From Paguma larvata (taxonomy: Eukaryota > Chordata > Mammalia > Carnivora > Viverridae), in assembly GCA_030068075.1 (NCBI GenBank), contig CM057841.1, forward strand, positions 50,447,030 through 50,511,029: a DNA stretch of 64,000 bases, written 5' to 3'. The notes below the pieces were generated by a model. It was not told where the DNA came from, ran no database searches, and saw nothing but the letters and a program-made list of their open reading frames with translations. The position numbers and the translations under genes are program-made. Below are positions 1-11,877 of this stretch, piece by piece (positions within the stretch are counted from its first letter, which is position 1; every line of letters begins with the position of its first letter).

Positions 1-152
1 AGAGAGAGAGTGAGAGAGAGAGGGACAGAGGATCTGAAACAGCTTCCGCGCTGACAGCAGCAAGCCTGATGTGGGGCTCAAACTCACGAACTGTGAGATC
101 ATGACCTGAGCCGAAATCAGACACTCAAGTGACTGAGCCACTCAGGCGCCCC
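1..152 (-). mobile_element. CAN-SINE (SINEC_Fc type), cut by window edge
   Basis: Antisense copy of the tRNA-derived carnivore SINE. Read on the minus strand it begins at the tRNA-like head near 152, runs through the B-box-like region, and reaches the CT-rich tail, seen here as a GA repeat at 1-23. The distal tail and the left TSD lie outside the window. CAN-SINEs are short non-coding RNA polymerase III retroposons mobilised by LINE-1. This copy is diverged, so it is not very recent. Confidence 0.9.
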
Positions 153-1440
153 AACATAGACACTATTTTTATGGCTAATAACAGTATGCCTTACACACAG
201 CAGGAATTCAGAGGATATTTTGTTGGGTGGATTTAGGTCCTCCTAGGATAGTCTTATTTTTTTCTCAATTTTCTGATGAAAAAAATAGGATATTTTTATA
301 CCTTAAACTCTAGTGTTGCCCCTTCTCCTCTAATCTGTCCCATTTCTCTTGCCTGTATTATTTTACTGACATCCACCTGTCATCCTTCCCCTAAACTCTT
401 AGCTCTCCAACATATCTTTCGTAATGGCTAAATAACATGTCTAAAAACCACAACCTTGATGATTCCCAACCTCACCTCAAATTAAAAAAAACCTTTGTTA
501 ACTATCACAGCCAGAACAAAAAAAACCTGATTTTTAAAGTTAGCAAGTCGTGTATTGCCTCCCCAATTCAGATTCCAAATTAACTTTTCTCTTTTATCCC
601 TCACGCACCCTGAATTCAAGCCACACTGTTCTACCTCATTCAACATACCCTGTATCCTCCCCACTCCACACCTTCCCTCATTATTTTCTACTCGCCAAGT
701 ATGCTAATCTTCTCCAGTTAAAAATAACATTTCTCCTGTAACGCCTCAGAATTAATCATACCAGGGACTGAATAAGCACTTTTGAGCCATTATTATGCTC
801 CTTTATCATATTCATCTTCTGCCTTACAGTTCAGCAAAATCCTCCTCCCACCTTTATAAGCAACTCGTAGGAAGAAATTACATTTTATTAATTTGTGTTT
901 CCAGTACAGAGCTAGGTGGATGGTACTGCTGATTCTCTGACGCAAATTCAAAGCAGCACCATTCACACAATTGGACCCCAGGTAGCACCATCCACACGAG
1001 CAAAATTCGAATATCCATCCCCGCTCCGAGTGGGAGAACTCAGTAGGCTCTTCGCAGTGCATGTTCAGCAAATACCCGCAGAACACAATTGAAACGACTC
1101 ACACCACATTTTAATAATGTTGGAAGGGACGTGATGACCCCTCTCCATGTCCCTCATCTATCATATTCTCGGGCCCCACGTATCTAATAGATATTCTATG
1201 AATTATGACTGAGCTCTTGACCATCTCCTGGTTTATCAAGCTCCCAGTTTGAAATATGGACACTGAGACAGCAAAGTTTCACTGCTGGCTTGTCTCGCTT
1301 CCATTCCAAGCATCGTTTTGGCTTAAAAAGGAAAAAAAAGGAGCTTGGGCTTGGTTTACTGTCTGGATCTTGTCTTACCTAGACACACAGTTCTGAATAT
1401 TTTCCCAGCTGAAAATAACCTAGTATTGGGGAAAATTTTA
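153..1440. other. No gene seen; unique AT-rich DNA
   Basis: No recognisable repeat or exon. A 97-codon frame on the minus strand (793-1086) starts in a stretch with several CpGs (about 940-1075). It has no domain I recognise and no splice context, so I treat it as chance. Confidence 0.6.
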
Positions 1441-1660
1441 TTTATTTTTAATTTTTTAATGTTTTATTTATTTTTGAGGCAGAGAGAGACAGAGCACGAG
1501 CGGGGGAGGGACAGAGAGAGGGAGGCCCAGAATCCGAAGCAGGCTCCAGACTCTGAGCTGTCAGCACAGAGTCCGATGCGGGGCTCGAACCCACAAACTG
1601 TAAGATCATGACCTGAGCCAAAGTTGTGCGCTCAACCAACTGAGCCACCCAGACGCCCCC
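1441..1660 (-). mobile_element. CAN-SINE (SINEC_Fc type)
   Basis: Full-length antisense copy: poly-T at 1441-1475 (the element's A tail), GA-rich tail, then a tRNA-like head ending in CGCCCCC near 1660. An imperfect TSD flanks it: GGGGAAAATTTTA at 1428-1440 and GGGGGAAATTTTAAA from 1661. The open frames of 88 and 66 codons here are SINE sequence, not genes. Confidence 0.93.
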
Positions 1661-2301
1661 GGGGGAAATTTTAAAAGCAGAAAAGGTGAGACAATGAAAG
1701 AAGTGAATGCTTCACTGAAAAAAACAAAAAGGCATCACCAAACCTATTCATCCTTTCGCCACAAACAAGAGACACCAGGAAAAAATAAAGCACAATTAGA
1801 AAAGCAATCTAAATGCATTTCCCCAGCCTCCTTTGAGTGAGAAGTGGCCATGAAGCCAGTTCTTCCCCACAGGAAGAGGGAGCGATGAAGCTGTGTCCCC
1901 ATCCCTTTCCCCTTCATCTGTGAAGGTGACAGAGGATCTGCAGTGGCAGCATCTGCTCTACAAACATAACACAACACCGAACAAATCCGACGACCGTCAG
2001 CTGTTACTTGATTCAACTGTTGGACTAACTGCAGTAGCCGCTTCACCCTGGAGCTTTTCGTTGTAGGAGAAAATTAAATCTCGATTTGCTTAGTCCATCG
2101 TATTCAGGTCTTCTGTCACTTGCAGCAACATCCATTTCTAAATGAACAAAACTGTGACCTCATAGGACCTGAGGTGTCTTGTGTCCCACACACTGTCCTC
2201 AGCTCTTCAGTTCTGTTCATTTTCTTTAGTCCTTCGGTAATACATTACACCTCCATCTTTTCGTTGGATACACTGAGACTTAGGAAACGCAGCGACAAAG
2301 T
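1661..2301. other. No gene seen; unique DNA
   Basis: A 100-codon minus-strand frame (1744-2046) has no recognisable domain. No repeat recognised. Confidence 0.5.
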
Positions 2302-2530
2302 GAGTAGTTAAGAGCATGGACTTGGATATCAAACGCATCGACGCTCCACCCCCGGAACTCGCCACTTCTTACCTAAGTGACGGCGAGCATGGCATCCCTT
2401 TAAACTTTAGCTTCTTAATCTGGAAAGCAAGAATGTAAAAAGTGTCTTTTTATAAAGTGGTTTTGGGGATTAAGTAAGATAATGTACAAAAAATGGTAAG
2501 AAGGACCTGACAGTTAGTGATGAAGAAATA
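2302..2530 (+). mobile_element. MIR (ancient tRNA-derived SINE)
   Basis: Sense-strand MIR order is visible: an AGAGCATGGACTTGGA-like start, a degenerate core (CACTTCTTACCTAAGTGACG in place of CACTTACTAGCTGTGTGACC), a TTAATCTGGAAA stretch matching the CTCATCTGTAAAATGG block, and a GGGATTAAGTAAGATAATG segment. Strongly diverged, as expected for a pre-eutherian insertion. Confidence 0.75.
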
Positions 2531-2807
2531 TTATCCATCTTCATTATTTTTCCAATTAATATTTCAAGTATTTACTACCATGCATCAGAGATAGGAAGTG
2601 ACGGAGAGCTACTAATAATAAAAATGATAATATCTACCAATAATCCATGGCACAGGATTCAAACTCAAGCTTCTTTAATCCCTTTACCTGTGTTTTTTCT
2701 TTTATACATGGTAAGAATATTTAGATAGCTCTAACTTCTCCAAGATGCCATACAGATCCAGCTTGCTCTCTGGGCAGCATTTTATATATAATATATATAT
2801 ATAATAA

Positions 2808-2848
<41 letters not shown>

Positions 2849-4014
2849 TCACGAGCTGAGATGTTCGTGAGCTCTCAGAAAGTGGCAGAAGGGCACCTTA
2901 AATCTTTAAGTATGTGCATCTTTTGGTGTTTTCTGATTTCTTTCGCTTCAAAGACATGTTTTAAAAATCAGAGCAAGCCTTCAACACTGAAAATTACTTT
3001 GTATGCATAAATGCATTAACGGTACACACGTATGCATGTACAGGTCGTCCTATGCATAAATACCCACCGGGACCCAGGGCCGCCACGGGGTAGCTGGTGA
3101 GAACTGCTGGGCATGTTCAGGTGATGAATACCCTATGTCCAATGAGAATACGATGAATCTGCTGCCCGAGTCTACGATGATGGCGGGCGGCAGGAGGGAT
3201 GATAGTGATGGCTCTACTTTTTTTTTCTTCTTTATAAAGTAAAATGTAAGACACATGAGGCTGCCTACACATTTGCTCTTAAACCTTTGAGGAATGGATA
3301 TTTCAGTATTTCATTTCACTCAGCATGGAAACCACAACCAAACTAGAATTAACTGGAATTTCAAAAAGGATTGGATATCCTGTCAGTAACACCACAGCCA
3401 AGGTGCTCTAACAAGTGTTTTTAGTGAGAGGCTTTCTGTGCAGTGAAGCTTAAATCGAGTGGAGCCTGAGAAGGAGGGGATTCTGGAGTTCTCTGCATTA
3501 GAATATTTGGGCATCTCTTTCCCTATAGATTTCTAAAAAAATGATTCTTGGAAGAATAAATTAAATCATATCAATAAATAGTGATGCTTCTCTGACCAAT
3601 TAAAGTTGCCATCTGCTTAGCTTCTTTAGAGAATTCCCCAAAAGAAGTCACCTTACAGTTGATTTATGCCATCATGGGAGCTTTGCACCAAAGAGAAACC
3701 ACAAATTCCTTTTCTTCTGACTTAAGAAGTATCTTCCAGTGTGAAAGGCAAACTTCCTAAAGGCGGAACTGACGCTGTGGCACTTTTTTCAAACTCTGAT
3801 TTCTAAAACATCTCTAAGATCTAGTCCCTAGAAACGAGGCTTAACTTGGTCTTCCATATGTTGAAAAGAAAGGGAATGGAAATCTAAATACAAGTCATGA
3901 GGCAGACCTCACTCACATGAGTAAGTATGGCTTGACAGAAGCCCCTAAAGAGGGCTAACAGGAGGAGTGGCCCCTGACTATGAAACTAAGTGTAGGGCTG
4001 GGTCTTGGCTTTCA
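2531..4014. other. No gene seen; AT-rich with a TA microsatellite
   Basis: Apart from the TA repeat at 2782-2849 nothing is recognised. A 68-codon minus frame at 3050-3256 has no known domain. The stretch 3300-3800 lacks repeats I know and could be compared across mammals for conservation. Confidence 0.5.
2782..2849. repeat. (TA)n microsatellite
   Basis: About 68 bp of nearly pure TA with small interruptions (an AATAAA break near 2812 and a CA at 2823). It is self-complementary, so able to extrude cruciforms and prone to length change. Confidence 0.95.
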
Positions 4015-4205
4015 AGCAGGGCAGGGCTGGGTTTCCGTTCTCAATGCCACTTCTAAAGTCATATGACCTTGGGCAAGTCCCTTGGCTTCCTGGAAGCTCA
4101 GTGTTAAATACAGATGGCTGCCTACTCCTTGAGATCACAGAAGGGCTGAATGAGACCCCTCGGCACAGGGCCTGGCCCATAGTATGGCTCCAAAATGGTA
4201 ACTCT
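4015..4205 (+). mobile_element. MIR
   Basis: Sense MIR core is clear: ATGCCACTTCTAAAGTCATATGACCTTGGGCAAGTCCCTTGG covers the family's CACTT...TGTGACCTTGGGCAAGT block. It is followed by a TCAGTGTTAAATACAGATG block and a CACAGGGCCTGGCCCATAGTA end. Confidence 0.85.
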
Positions 4206-4609
4206 TAGTGTGAGTACAAGTAAACAAAAAGCCAACGGAGAACTATTCCCTCATGCATACGAAGCCTTTAGTAAGTGTGGATTGCCAAAATATGTAATGG
4301 CGAAAATTAAGTAAAACTCCCAGTAAAGACTGCCCGGCCTATTCATACAAATGGATAAACATAATTAAGCTTATTAGCATAAATGAGTTGGTTTCTTTCC
4401 CAAGAGTGCCTCATATGACGGGGAATGGACCAGCCTTTACTCCTGTCTGTAATCGATAGTTTTAGTAAGTTTATGCTCCCCTTCTAGGAACATAAACGAA
4501 TATTAAAAAAAAAACAATTTCACAAGAGAAGCATTAGTCTTTTTCTCAGTTTACAGTGACTGGGTCACAGAATGGAACTTAATCCTGAAAACAGCCTGAA
4601 AAAAAAAAT

Positions 4610-4795
4610 TATAACGGTAGTTAATATTTATGTACTGTTTATTGAGCAAATATTCTATGAGTTAGTAATCAAAAGTCCTGAGTGCTTATCATAAATGAGC
4701 TCTTTACAGGTGGGGAACCTGAGAAATAGAGGAGTTAAATGGTTTCCCAAAGTCCTATGCCTATTCATCAGGAAAGCCAGCATTCCATTGGCTCT
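4610..4795 (-). mobile_element. MIR (antisense)
   Basis: Antisense MIR pattern: TTAATATTTATGTACTGTTTATTGAGC, then GAGCTCTTTACAGGTGGGGAACCTGAGAAATAGAGG (the CATTTTACAGATGAGGAAACTGAGG block reversed), then TTTCCCAAAGTCCTATGCC. Diverged. Confidence 0.8.
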
Positions 4796-5507
4796 TCGAT
4801 AGCGCCCTGAAAACCGTTTGGCTGAAACAAATGACATCAATGGACTCTCATCCCTTTTTGTCATGCTCTCCTGTCAAATCAGGGGAGGTTCTGAGGAGGA
4901 GCCGGGTGCATGGGGCTCTGTCCAGTCAGCGGCAAGGACCGTCCTCAGTTCTTCGGGGCCACATCCTCAGAGGTCTCACGTTGTCCTGCCGCCCTGTCAA
5001 GATGGATCACTTCACCCAGTTCTGAGGGAACCACGAAGAAGCCCCCTTGGGTCAGAGACAGCTTGATCTAGGAAGTTTTTATCAGCAGGGAAAGCACATA
5101 TTTTGCTCTCCACCTGTCCGACGCCTGTTTCATCTTTCGGCCATCTCCAGATTCGGGATGGGAAGAAATGAGGTGCAATTTACCACTTCAGAACACCAGC
5201 ATGCTTCGGGAGGCAGTTAGCTGGGAGATTCTTCAGTTTATAAATGAGATTCTGGAACATCTATCTGCCTATCCTTTCCAAAGTCAAAGCCCTCTGCCCT
5301 CAGAAATATATAGCCTACCATATACTATCCTATCCATTCCACAAGGATTATAAACCAAGAAAATAGCATCAGAGGCTATAGAATGCTGGGGGGATATCTG
5401 AGAAAGTACTAGCTAACAAGAGCAGGGGTGTCTTCTTACCTGGATAGGAAGCAATAAAGCTCGAAGAGGAGAAAAAAAGTGACGAAAGGTGCTCTAGGTG
5501 CCTGTTT
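4796..5507. other. No gene seen; locally GC-rich unique DNA
   Basis: Includes a moderately GC-rich stretch (about 4880-5070) with overlapping plus-strand frames of 82 and 64 codons. The frames match nothing known to me. Confidence 0.5.
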
Positions 5508-5698
5508 AATTTTATTTTAAGTTTATTTATTTATTTTGAGAGAGAGCATGGAGGAGGGGCAGAGAGAGAAAACCCCAAGCAGGCTCCACTCTGTCAGCAC
5601 AGAGCTAATGCGGGGCTCAATCCCAGGACTCTGAAATCATGACCTGAGCTGAAATCAACAGTCAGACGCTTAACCGACGGAGTCACCCAGGTGCCCCC
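5508..5698 (-). mobile_element. CAN-SINE (SINEC_Fc type)
   Basis: Antisense SINE with poly-T/A tail at 5508-5538 and a degraded head (GTCACCCAGGTGCCCC). The TSD is AGGTGCCTGTTT at 5496-5507 and AGGTACCTGTTT at 5699-5710, with one mismatch. It is slightly short because of internal deletions in the tail half. Confidence 0.92.
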
Positions 5699-5942
5699 AG
5701 GTACCTGTTTTCAAATGAGCAAACTGTGCCAATAATTGTAGCTTCATTACTTCATTTGCTGACTGACTTTGGACAACTTAAAGTCTTGGGTATTTAGTGT
5801 CCTCCCCTCAAAATTAACAATAACGCCACCTATCTCTTAAAATTATTCCAATATTATTATTTGAAATTATTATTATTCATACATGGTGAAACCAATAGAG
5901 CAGGAGTGACCACCATAGAAAAGACTGTGTGTCTCATATCAC

Positions 5943-6880
5943 TAGAACAGAATAGAGAACCCAGAAATGGACCCACACACGTATGGCCAACTCATCTTTG
6001 ACGAAGCAGGAAAGAATATCCAATGAAATAAAGACAGTCTCTTCAGCAAGTGGTGCTAGGAAAACTGAACAGCGACATGCAGAAAAATGAACCCAGACCA
6101 CTTTCTTATACCATACACAAAAATAAACTCAAAATGGATGAAAGACCCAAATACGAGACAGGAAGTCATCAAAATCCTCCAGGAGAAAGAAGGCAAAAAC
6201 CTCTCTGACCTTGGCCACAGCAACTTCTTACTCAACATAACTCTGGAGGCAAGGGAAACAAAAGCAAAAATGAACTATTGGGACCTTATCAAAATAAAAA
6301 GCTTCTGCACAGCGAAGGAAACAATCAACAAAACTAAAAGGCAGCCAAAGGAATGGGAGAAGATATTTGTAAATGACATATCAGATGACACCCAAAAGAA
6401 AAATAATCCAGTGAAGAAATGGGCAAAAGACATGAATAGATACTTCTCCAAAGAAGACATCCAGATGGCCGACCGACACATGAAAAACGGTTCAACATCA
6501 CTCATCCTCAGTGAAACACAAATTAAAACCACAGTGAGATACCACCTCACACCTGTCAGAATGGCTAACATTAACAACTCAGACAATGACAGATGTTTGC
6601 GAGGATGTGGAGAAAGAGGATCTCTTCTGCACTGCTGGTAGGAATGCAAACTGGTGCAGCCACTCTGGAAAACAGTATGGAGGTTCCTCAAAAAATTAAA
6701 GACAGAACTACCCTATGACCCAGTAATTGCACTACTAGGTATTTATCCAAGGGATACAGGTGTGCTGTTTCGAAGGGGCACACGCACCACAATGTTTACA
6801 GCGGCGCTATCAACAATGGCCAAGCATGGAAAGAGCCCAAATGTCCATCGATGGATGAATGGATAAAGAAGATGTGGTAG
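5943..6880 (+). pseudogene. LINE-1 ORF2 C-terminal remnant
   Basis: Encodes the C-terminal region of ORF2p, downstream of the reverse transcriptase. The longest open piece (6087-6641, 184 codons) includes the [15 protein letters not shown] block and part of the cysteine-rich motif. A TAG at 6639-6641 replaces a tryptophan codon of the HCWWEC segment and cuts the motif before its last cysteine. About 14 residues are missing in frame after NDISDD (near 6385), compared with the copy at 48,030-48,090. The reading resumes past the stop in another frame (6654-6866). Confidence 0.92.
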
Positions 6881-7248
6881 ATGTGGTATATATACATATA
6901 TATATATAATGGAGTATTACTCGGCAATCAAAAAGAATGAAATCTTGCCATTTGCAACTCCGTGAATGGAACTAGAGGGTATTATGCTAAGTGAAATTAG
7001 TCAGAGAAAGACAAACATCATATGACTTCACCCATATGAGGACTTTAAGATACAAAACAGATGAACATAAGGGAAGAGAAGGAAAAATAATATAAAAACA
7101 GGAAGAGGAACAAAACATAAGACACTCTTAAATACAGAGAACAAAGAGAGGGTTACTGGAGGGGTTGTGGGAGGGGGAATGGGCTAAATGGGCAGGAATC
7201 TACTCCTGCAATCATTGCACCATATGCTAACTAATTTGGATATACATT

Positions 7249-7429
7249 TAAAAAATAAAATAAATTAAAAAATAATTTTAAAAAATGAAAAAAATAAAAT
7301 CACCATACTGGATGTTAGATTCCCCTCAAAGAATAAATAAAATAAAATAAAATAGAATAAATAAAATAAAATAATAAAATAGAATAGAATAGAATAAATA
7401 AAATAATAAAATAAAATAAAATAAATTAA
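7249..7429 (+). repeat. Expanded A-rich LINE-1 tail, (AATAA)n/(GAATA)n
   Basis: The poly-A tail of the truncated LINE-1 has become about 180 bp of AAATAAAATA and TAGAA units. It lies inside the TSD, so it derives from the tail. A young, slippage-prone pentanucleotide tract. Confidence 0.9.
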
Positions 7430-7443
7430 AAAAGACTATGTGT

Positions 7444-9599
7444 TACTCGCAGGTGCCAAGAGGAGGGGATATACCATACCAGGGTGGGGGGGGTTGGGTG
7501 GGGATGGCGGTGGGCTGGGGAGGGCAGGCAGCACACGGAGAATACCAGAGTCCCTCAGGGAGTAGAGGCAATAAGGAAAAATGTGGACAAGAGGCTTTAA
7601 AACGCTGTCTGCAAGGAGGAACAGGTAAGCAGGTTTAGGATCAGTTACTCAGAATAATTTCAGCGGTTTCTGAGGCACAGCTGACTGGTACCTGGCCCTG
7701 GGCTGACTAAGGCAGGTGCACATTGGTCCAGGGTGTGAGGGCTCTGGCAGTTGGCTGTGGACTGGGTGTATGAAGGGAACACTCCCAGAGGGGTCCTACT
7801 ATCTCTAGGAATTGACTAGTCCTCTGAAGGGCAATCTCTCTAGGGTCAGCAAAGCCCCAGATGTGAAAGAATCAGAAACATGTCGCTAGTGCATTCCATT
7901 CTTCAGCTACTCTTGCCTTATCCATTCTAAATAAAAATACATCCCCGTGAAAGGAGAAACAGTACGTGGATGTTGTCAATAACAATTCAAAACCTCAAGG
8001 GAAAATAAATCATAATGTTGTTTGAAATTTATAAATATCCTTTATAAATATTGACTTCTTATATTATGCTCCTTCTATACTTTCTTTCCCTAGAAGAGAA
8101 TATGATGAGTTGATGCTATTTCAGCACAATGACTTCCTTTTTTATCTAGTCCCAAGTCATATTTTTGTTTTTCTCCTACAATTCTGACAATTAATTTCAA
8201 ACAAAAGAGAGAGAGGGAGGGATAGAATGTGCTTAGGCAGTATGATACGCTAGGTAATGGCAATATTGTTCCATGTGGACTCTACACCCTCACGGAGCTT
8301 ACAGTCTCACGTAGGCAGCGGGTGATTTGGTTTTGCCGGTTTCCACAGACCACCAAACATATTACTAGATACACAACATCCATACACTTTGGGGTGTCTG
8401 GATCAAACTTAAAATGCTATCAATTGGATGCTTTGCCCATTTGACTCCAGAACACTGGATATAATGATGCACGGCATCTTTAGGTAAAGAGTTCAGTATG
8501 ATTACACGCACCGTTCCTTGTTAACTAAATATCAAGATGGATAGGAGGGTGTTTAATTTTCCATCCAGAAAATCACTTGAGAACATAAAAGCATAAAGAC
8601 TTGAGAACACAACGGTGCGAGACATTTAAAGATGCTCACGCTGTCGATTCTTCCAGTGCAGAATAACATGAAGCCTTAATGAAGGAAGAGAAAATAAAGT
8701 TCACTTATTCTGACATTATTGCCAACCTTATTTTGATAAATAAGTATTTAAAAAACCCCACAAAATCTAAAGCCACTAATTCTGCTCTGTAAATGTACGA
8801 GGTGCCAGTAGAATTTGATTTTCCTTTACCTTTTGGATTTGTTTCTCCAATATGGGTGAAGATAATTTTATATATCGATTCATTCTGCCACTGATCTTCA
8901 TTATGATTTATAAGTATGATCTCTAATACATAAGTCCAACCTGAATTATGAACACAATTCACCCTTCAAAACTCTGACATTCATTTATTACAGTATGAAC
9001 AGTGAATCTATTCATTTTCCCAACTAAGAGGCAAAAATGTAGCTAACAGTCAAGTGCACACACTAATTCCATGCTCACTAAGGAAATCATTCAATTAAGG
9101 CTCATGTCACTTGTGTTTGTTATTGATCTAACGGTTTCCAGACAATGTCAAATGATAAGAGGCTTAATCGAACTTGGGAGTTATAATCTGCCAATCATCT
9201 GTCTTTGGTATTAGCTGACTCACCAAATATTTCATGACATTTGAGTTATTCAGAACTTGATACTGAATTAGATAACCATTTATCCGGATAATTAAAAAAG
9301 TTTCTTTTTTGCCATTTAAGGTAGGTAGCCAACTCATTTAGGGAGATGCTACAGGGGAGTTTTTTTAGGCTTAAGGGGATTAAGAAAAACTTCTGTTTTT
9401 CTTCCTCTTTATATTTTATGGACTAACTGATTCTAGACTAGCTTTATTTAGCACATCTGAAGTGTTGGTTTTGGAACCTGAATTCCTCAAAGTGTGGCCA
9501 TTCACTTGGAACTCCAGAGTTGATATAAGGATTATTTTGAGCTGAAGACACTGGAAATTCAACATATGGAGAAAGAAGTCTTTCCGAGCTCCTTTATCT
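7444..9599. other. No gene seen; mostly unique DNA
   Basis: The first 400 bp are GC-rich with a G-run near 7486-7500. The rest is AT-rich. A short GA run lies at 8204-8224 and an L2-like scrap at 8225-8310. No exon-like signal recognised. Confidence 0.5.
8225..8310 (+). mobile_element. Possible L2 fragment
   Basis: The order GATACGCTAGGTAATGGCAA ... CCCTCACGGAGCTTACAGTCT resembles the common L2 segment ending in CCCTCATGGAGCTTACAGTCT. Short and diverged. Confidence 0.4.
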
Positions 9600-9978
9600 G
9601 ACTAAAAACAGACCCTTCCAAGAGATGAGGACTGTCTTAAATTCCGTTTGGGAATTCTATCCAAAGAGAGAAACCTAGAGTCAAACTGCCATAAATCCCC
9701 TCTCTTGAGGGAGTTTTATGACCCAGAAGAAAACAGAAAGACTACTCCTCATACCTCTATAGACAGACATTATCTCAAGCTTTCTTTTCTCCCAAAAACC
9801 CGTTTGTCTTTCCTAAAGAAACCTCTTTGTTCTTTCCTTAGAAGCCATTCCACCCCACTTCCTGTCCCCTGCTAAGTTTGGTATGTAAACCTTTAACTTT
9901 AATCCTGTAGCCACCTGCTGTATCTTCTGTTGGCTCTAGTGTGCACACAATTAAACCTTTTCTCGAAGCTGGCTCTTC
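9600..9978 (+). mobile_element. Probable solitary LTR relic (retroviral type, family unassigned)
   Basis: Shows LTR-like order: a C/T-rich U3-like stretch, a TATA-like GGTATGTAAAC at 9880-9889, an ATTAAA polyadenylation signal at 9950-9955, and a TTTTCTCGAAGCTGGCTC U5-like end. No protein-coding part is present. The 75-codon frame (9648-9875) is chance. A SINE fragment follows directly. Confidence 0.5.
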
Positions 9979-9979
9979 G

Positions 9980-10074
9980 CTAATAGCAGACAGCCCAATG
10001 CGGGGCTCGAACTCCTGGACCAGGACCTGAGCTGAAGTCAGACACTTAACTGACTGAACCACACAGGCGACCCT
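9980..10074 (-). mobile_element. CAN-SINE head fragment
   Basis: Antisense SINE head only: AGCCCAATGCGGGGCTCGAAC (the B-box region reversed) through GACTGAACCACACAGGCGACCC. The tail half is missing, so this is a truncated or deleted copy. Confidence 0.85.
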
Positions 10075-11655
10075 CATTCATCATTTTAATTCACAGGTTG
10101 CAGGTACAGAACCTAAAAGAGAACAGGAAGCTGATTTTCCTGTTTGACAAAAGAATCATATTAAGGTAAAACACTGAATAATTCCCGGACTGTGCTGCGT
10201 TAGAGATGGGAAGGGACTACGGAAGTAAAAGGACATCAGAGAGGGTACTATAGGAATAGCTCTCAACTCATTTATAACATTGTTGGGCCGTCTCATTCTC
10301 CAAAACAAGCTTGAGATGGGCCCAAGGTCCTATTCTCAGTGTATCGTGGCTGATCACACTTCATTTTTAATCCCTTTTGTTTTTCCTGGGTAGACGATAT
10401 TGATCCAAACATTTGACACTAAAAACGTTCAAAATTTGAACTATGAAAGTGTTTCCCCCTCAGGTACTTATTCCCCAGATGTGTATTCTGCAGACTGAAC
10501 ACCTCTATGTTCAACTTTAAAATAAAAGTAATTTCACCCTCTTCCCTTCTCCTTCCCACACAGAGACTTTCTGGTATTTAAAGTGCAGCTAACAACTTTT
10601 CACCCTCTTGGAATTTTCAGCGGCATCTGCATGAAAATTAAAAAATACTTTGGGAAAGTAATTTAATTTTGCAAATGCAAAGCTAATCTCTGCTCATCAT
10701 CGAAGCAGTAAAACATAAGAGATTTCTATAAGGAAAATCGCAATTTAAAAAAAAAAAACAACCACCTTACAGAAGTGAATTATAATGAAGCAAACAGTCT
10801 TCGAAGCAATACCTCACTGGTGGAGCGACCCAATTATTTATTTTTCCAGCCAGGAATTTACAGACACATCAGCCACAGATGCCACCATCGGCGGACCAGC
10901 CTGTTTGCAGTGACTCCTGCGACTTCGTGACTTTTTTTCTCCTTCTGAGACTTGTGGAACCTGGCAGAAGACAGAAAGCTTCTGGTTGAGAAAATCAAAT
11001 TGGAAAAAGGGAGAGCATTTAGCTTTTGAAGAAATATGTGTGGCATTTATTCACTTTCATCCTTCCGAAGATGGTGATATTCCCAGGCTTTTAAAAAGAA
11101 CTCCACACCATCTGGCTTTCACAAACAGTGGCTCGTACATCTTCACTTTCTTCAGCGGGGAAGGATTCCTGCTCTCCCGGGACTGAACAAACAAACGGAC
11201 TTCGGCACGGTGATACGGCTGAAGCGGACTTCCTGTGTTATTCGCCACTTTTTCATTATGAAATTAATTTTGCAAATGCATCCTCGCCTTCTATTTCTAT
11301 AAGTACATAGAAAGGGCTTTTCCTATCTTTTCTGTTCTAGTACTAAACATCTCAACAGTATCCCAGTATGAATAAAGTCAAGACCGAGTAGTCGAACAAG
11401 AAAAATAATCAGCATCAGTGGAGCTTATCCAGTACAGATGTTGATTTTATTTATCGGAATGACTTCAGTGATACACTTGCTATTGCAATGGCTTTTTAGC
11501 TATTTATTTTTCTTCAATACATAAACGGTGCAAGAGAGTTTTGTTGTTGTTGTTGTTGTTGTTTTATGAGTTGCTTTGGAGCCTAGAGGTGGAAAGTGTA
11601 TTCTGATATAACTGGGACTTAATTTTCATTCGTAGTCATTTTAAAGTAGCACTTC
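10075..11655. other. No gene seen; unique DNA with a CpG-bearing patch
   Basis: The part at 10,850-11,250 holds overlapping frames of 60-66 codons on both strands and several CpGs (10,887, 11,068, 11,156, 11,200-11,226). None matches a family I know. A TTG repeat lies at 11,539-11,563. Confidence 0.5.
11539..11563. repeat. (TTG)n microsatellite
   Basis: About eight TTG units followed by TTTT. Short. Confidence 0.9.
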
Positions 11656-11877
11656 GGGGGCGCCTGGGTGGCTCAGTTGGTTGGGCGGCCGACTTCAGCT
11701 CAGGTCATGATCTCACGGTCTGTGAGTTCGAGCCCCGCGTCGGGCTCTGTGCTGATGGCTCAGAGCCTGGAGCCTGCTTCTGATTCTGTGTCTCCCTCTC
11801 TCTCTGCCCTTCCCCTGTTCACACTGTGCCTCTATGTCTCTCAAAAATAAATAAACATTAAAAAAAAATAAAAAAAA
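11656..11877 (+). mobile_element. CAN-SINE SINEC_Fc, full length, perfect 14-bp TSD
   Basis: Sense copy with head GGGGGCGCCTGGGTGGCTCAG, an A-box-like TGGCTCAGTTGG at 11,669-11,680, a B-box GTTCGAGCC at 11,726-11,734, a CT-rich tail, AATAAA and an A tail. The TSD TAAAGTAGCACTTC is identical at 11,642-11,655 and 11,878-11,891. The intact TSD and consensus-like body suggest one of the youngest insertions here. The 60-codon frame across it is SINE sequence. Confidence 0.97.

Larger units (their letters stand above)
5933..7429 (+). mobile_element. 5'-truncated carnivore LINE-1 with TSD
   Basis: Sense-strand LINE-1 3' end: the last part of ORF2 (from about 5943), the 3'UTR, and an A-rich tail that has grown into AATAA/GAATA repeats (7249-7429). 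The flanking TSD is AAAAGACTGTGTGT at 5919-5932 and AAAAGACTATGTGT at 7430-7443 (one mismatch), which fixes the insertion and shows 5' truncation during target-primed reverse transcription. The copy is dead (see the ORF2 remnant inside). It resembles the 3' ends at 41.7-42.2 kb and 47.6-48.9 kb. Confidence 0.93.

Noticed and set aside
6087..6641. 184-codon frame as a host gene
   Set aside because: It is the LINE-1 ORF2 C-terminus within a TSD-flanked insertion.
10664..11280. Identical 16-mer TAATTTTGCAAATGCA at 10,664 and 11,265, octamer-like
   Set aside because: In 64 kb of AT-rich DNA a repeated 16-mer of this composition is plausible by chance, and the flanks do not match.
11656..11740. 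tRNA gene
   Set aside because: A and B boxes are present, but this is the tRNA-derived SINE head; no cloverleaf with a proper anticodon arm and acceptor stem is kept.
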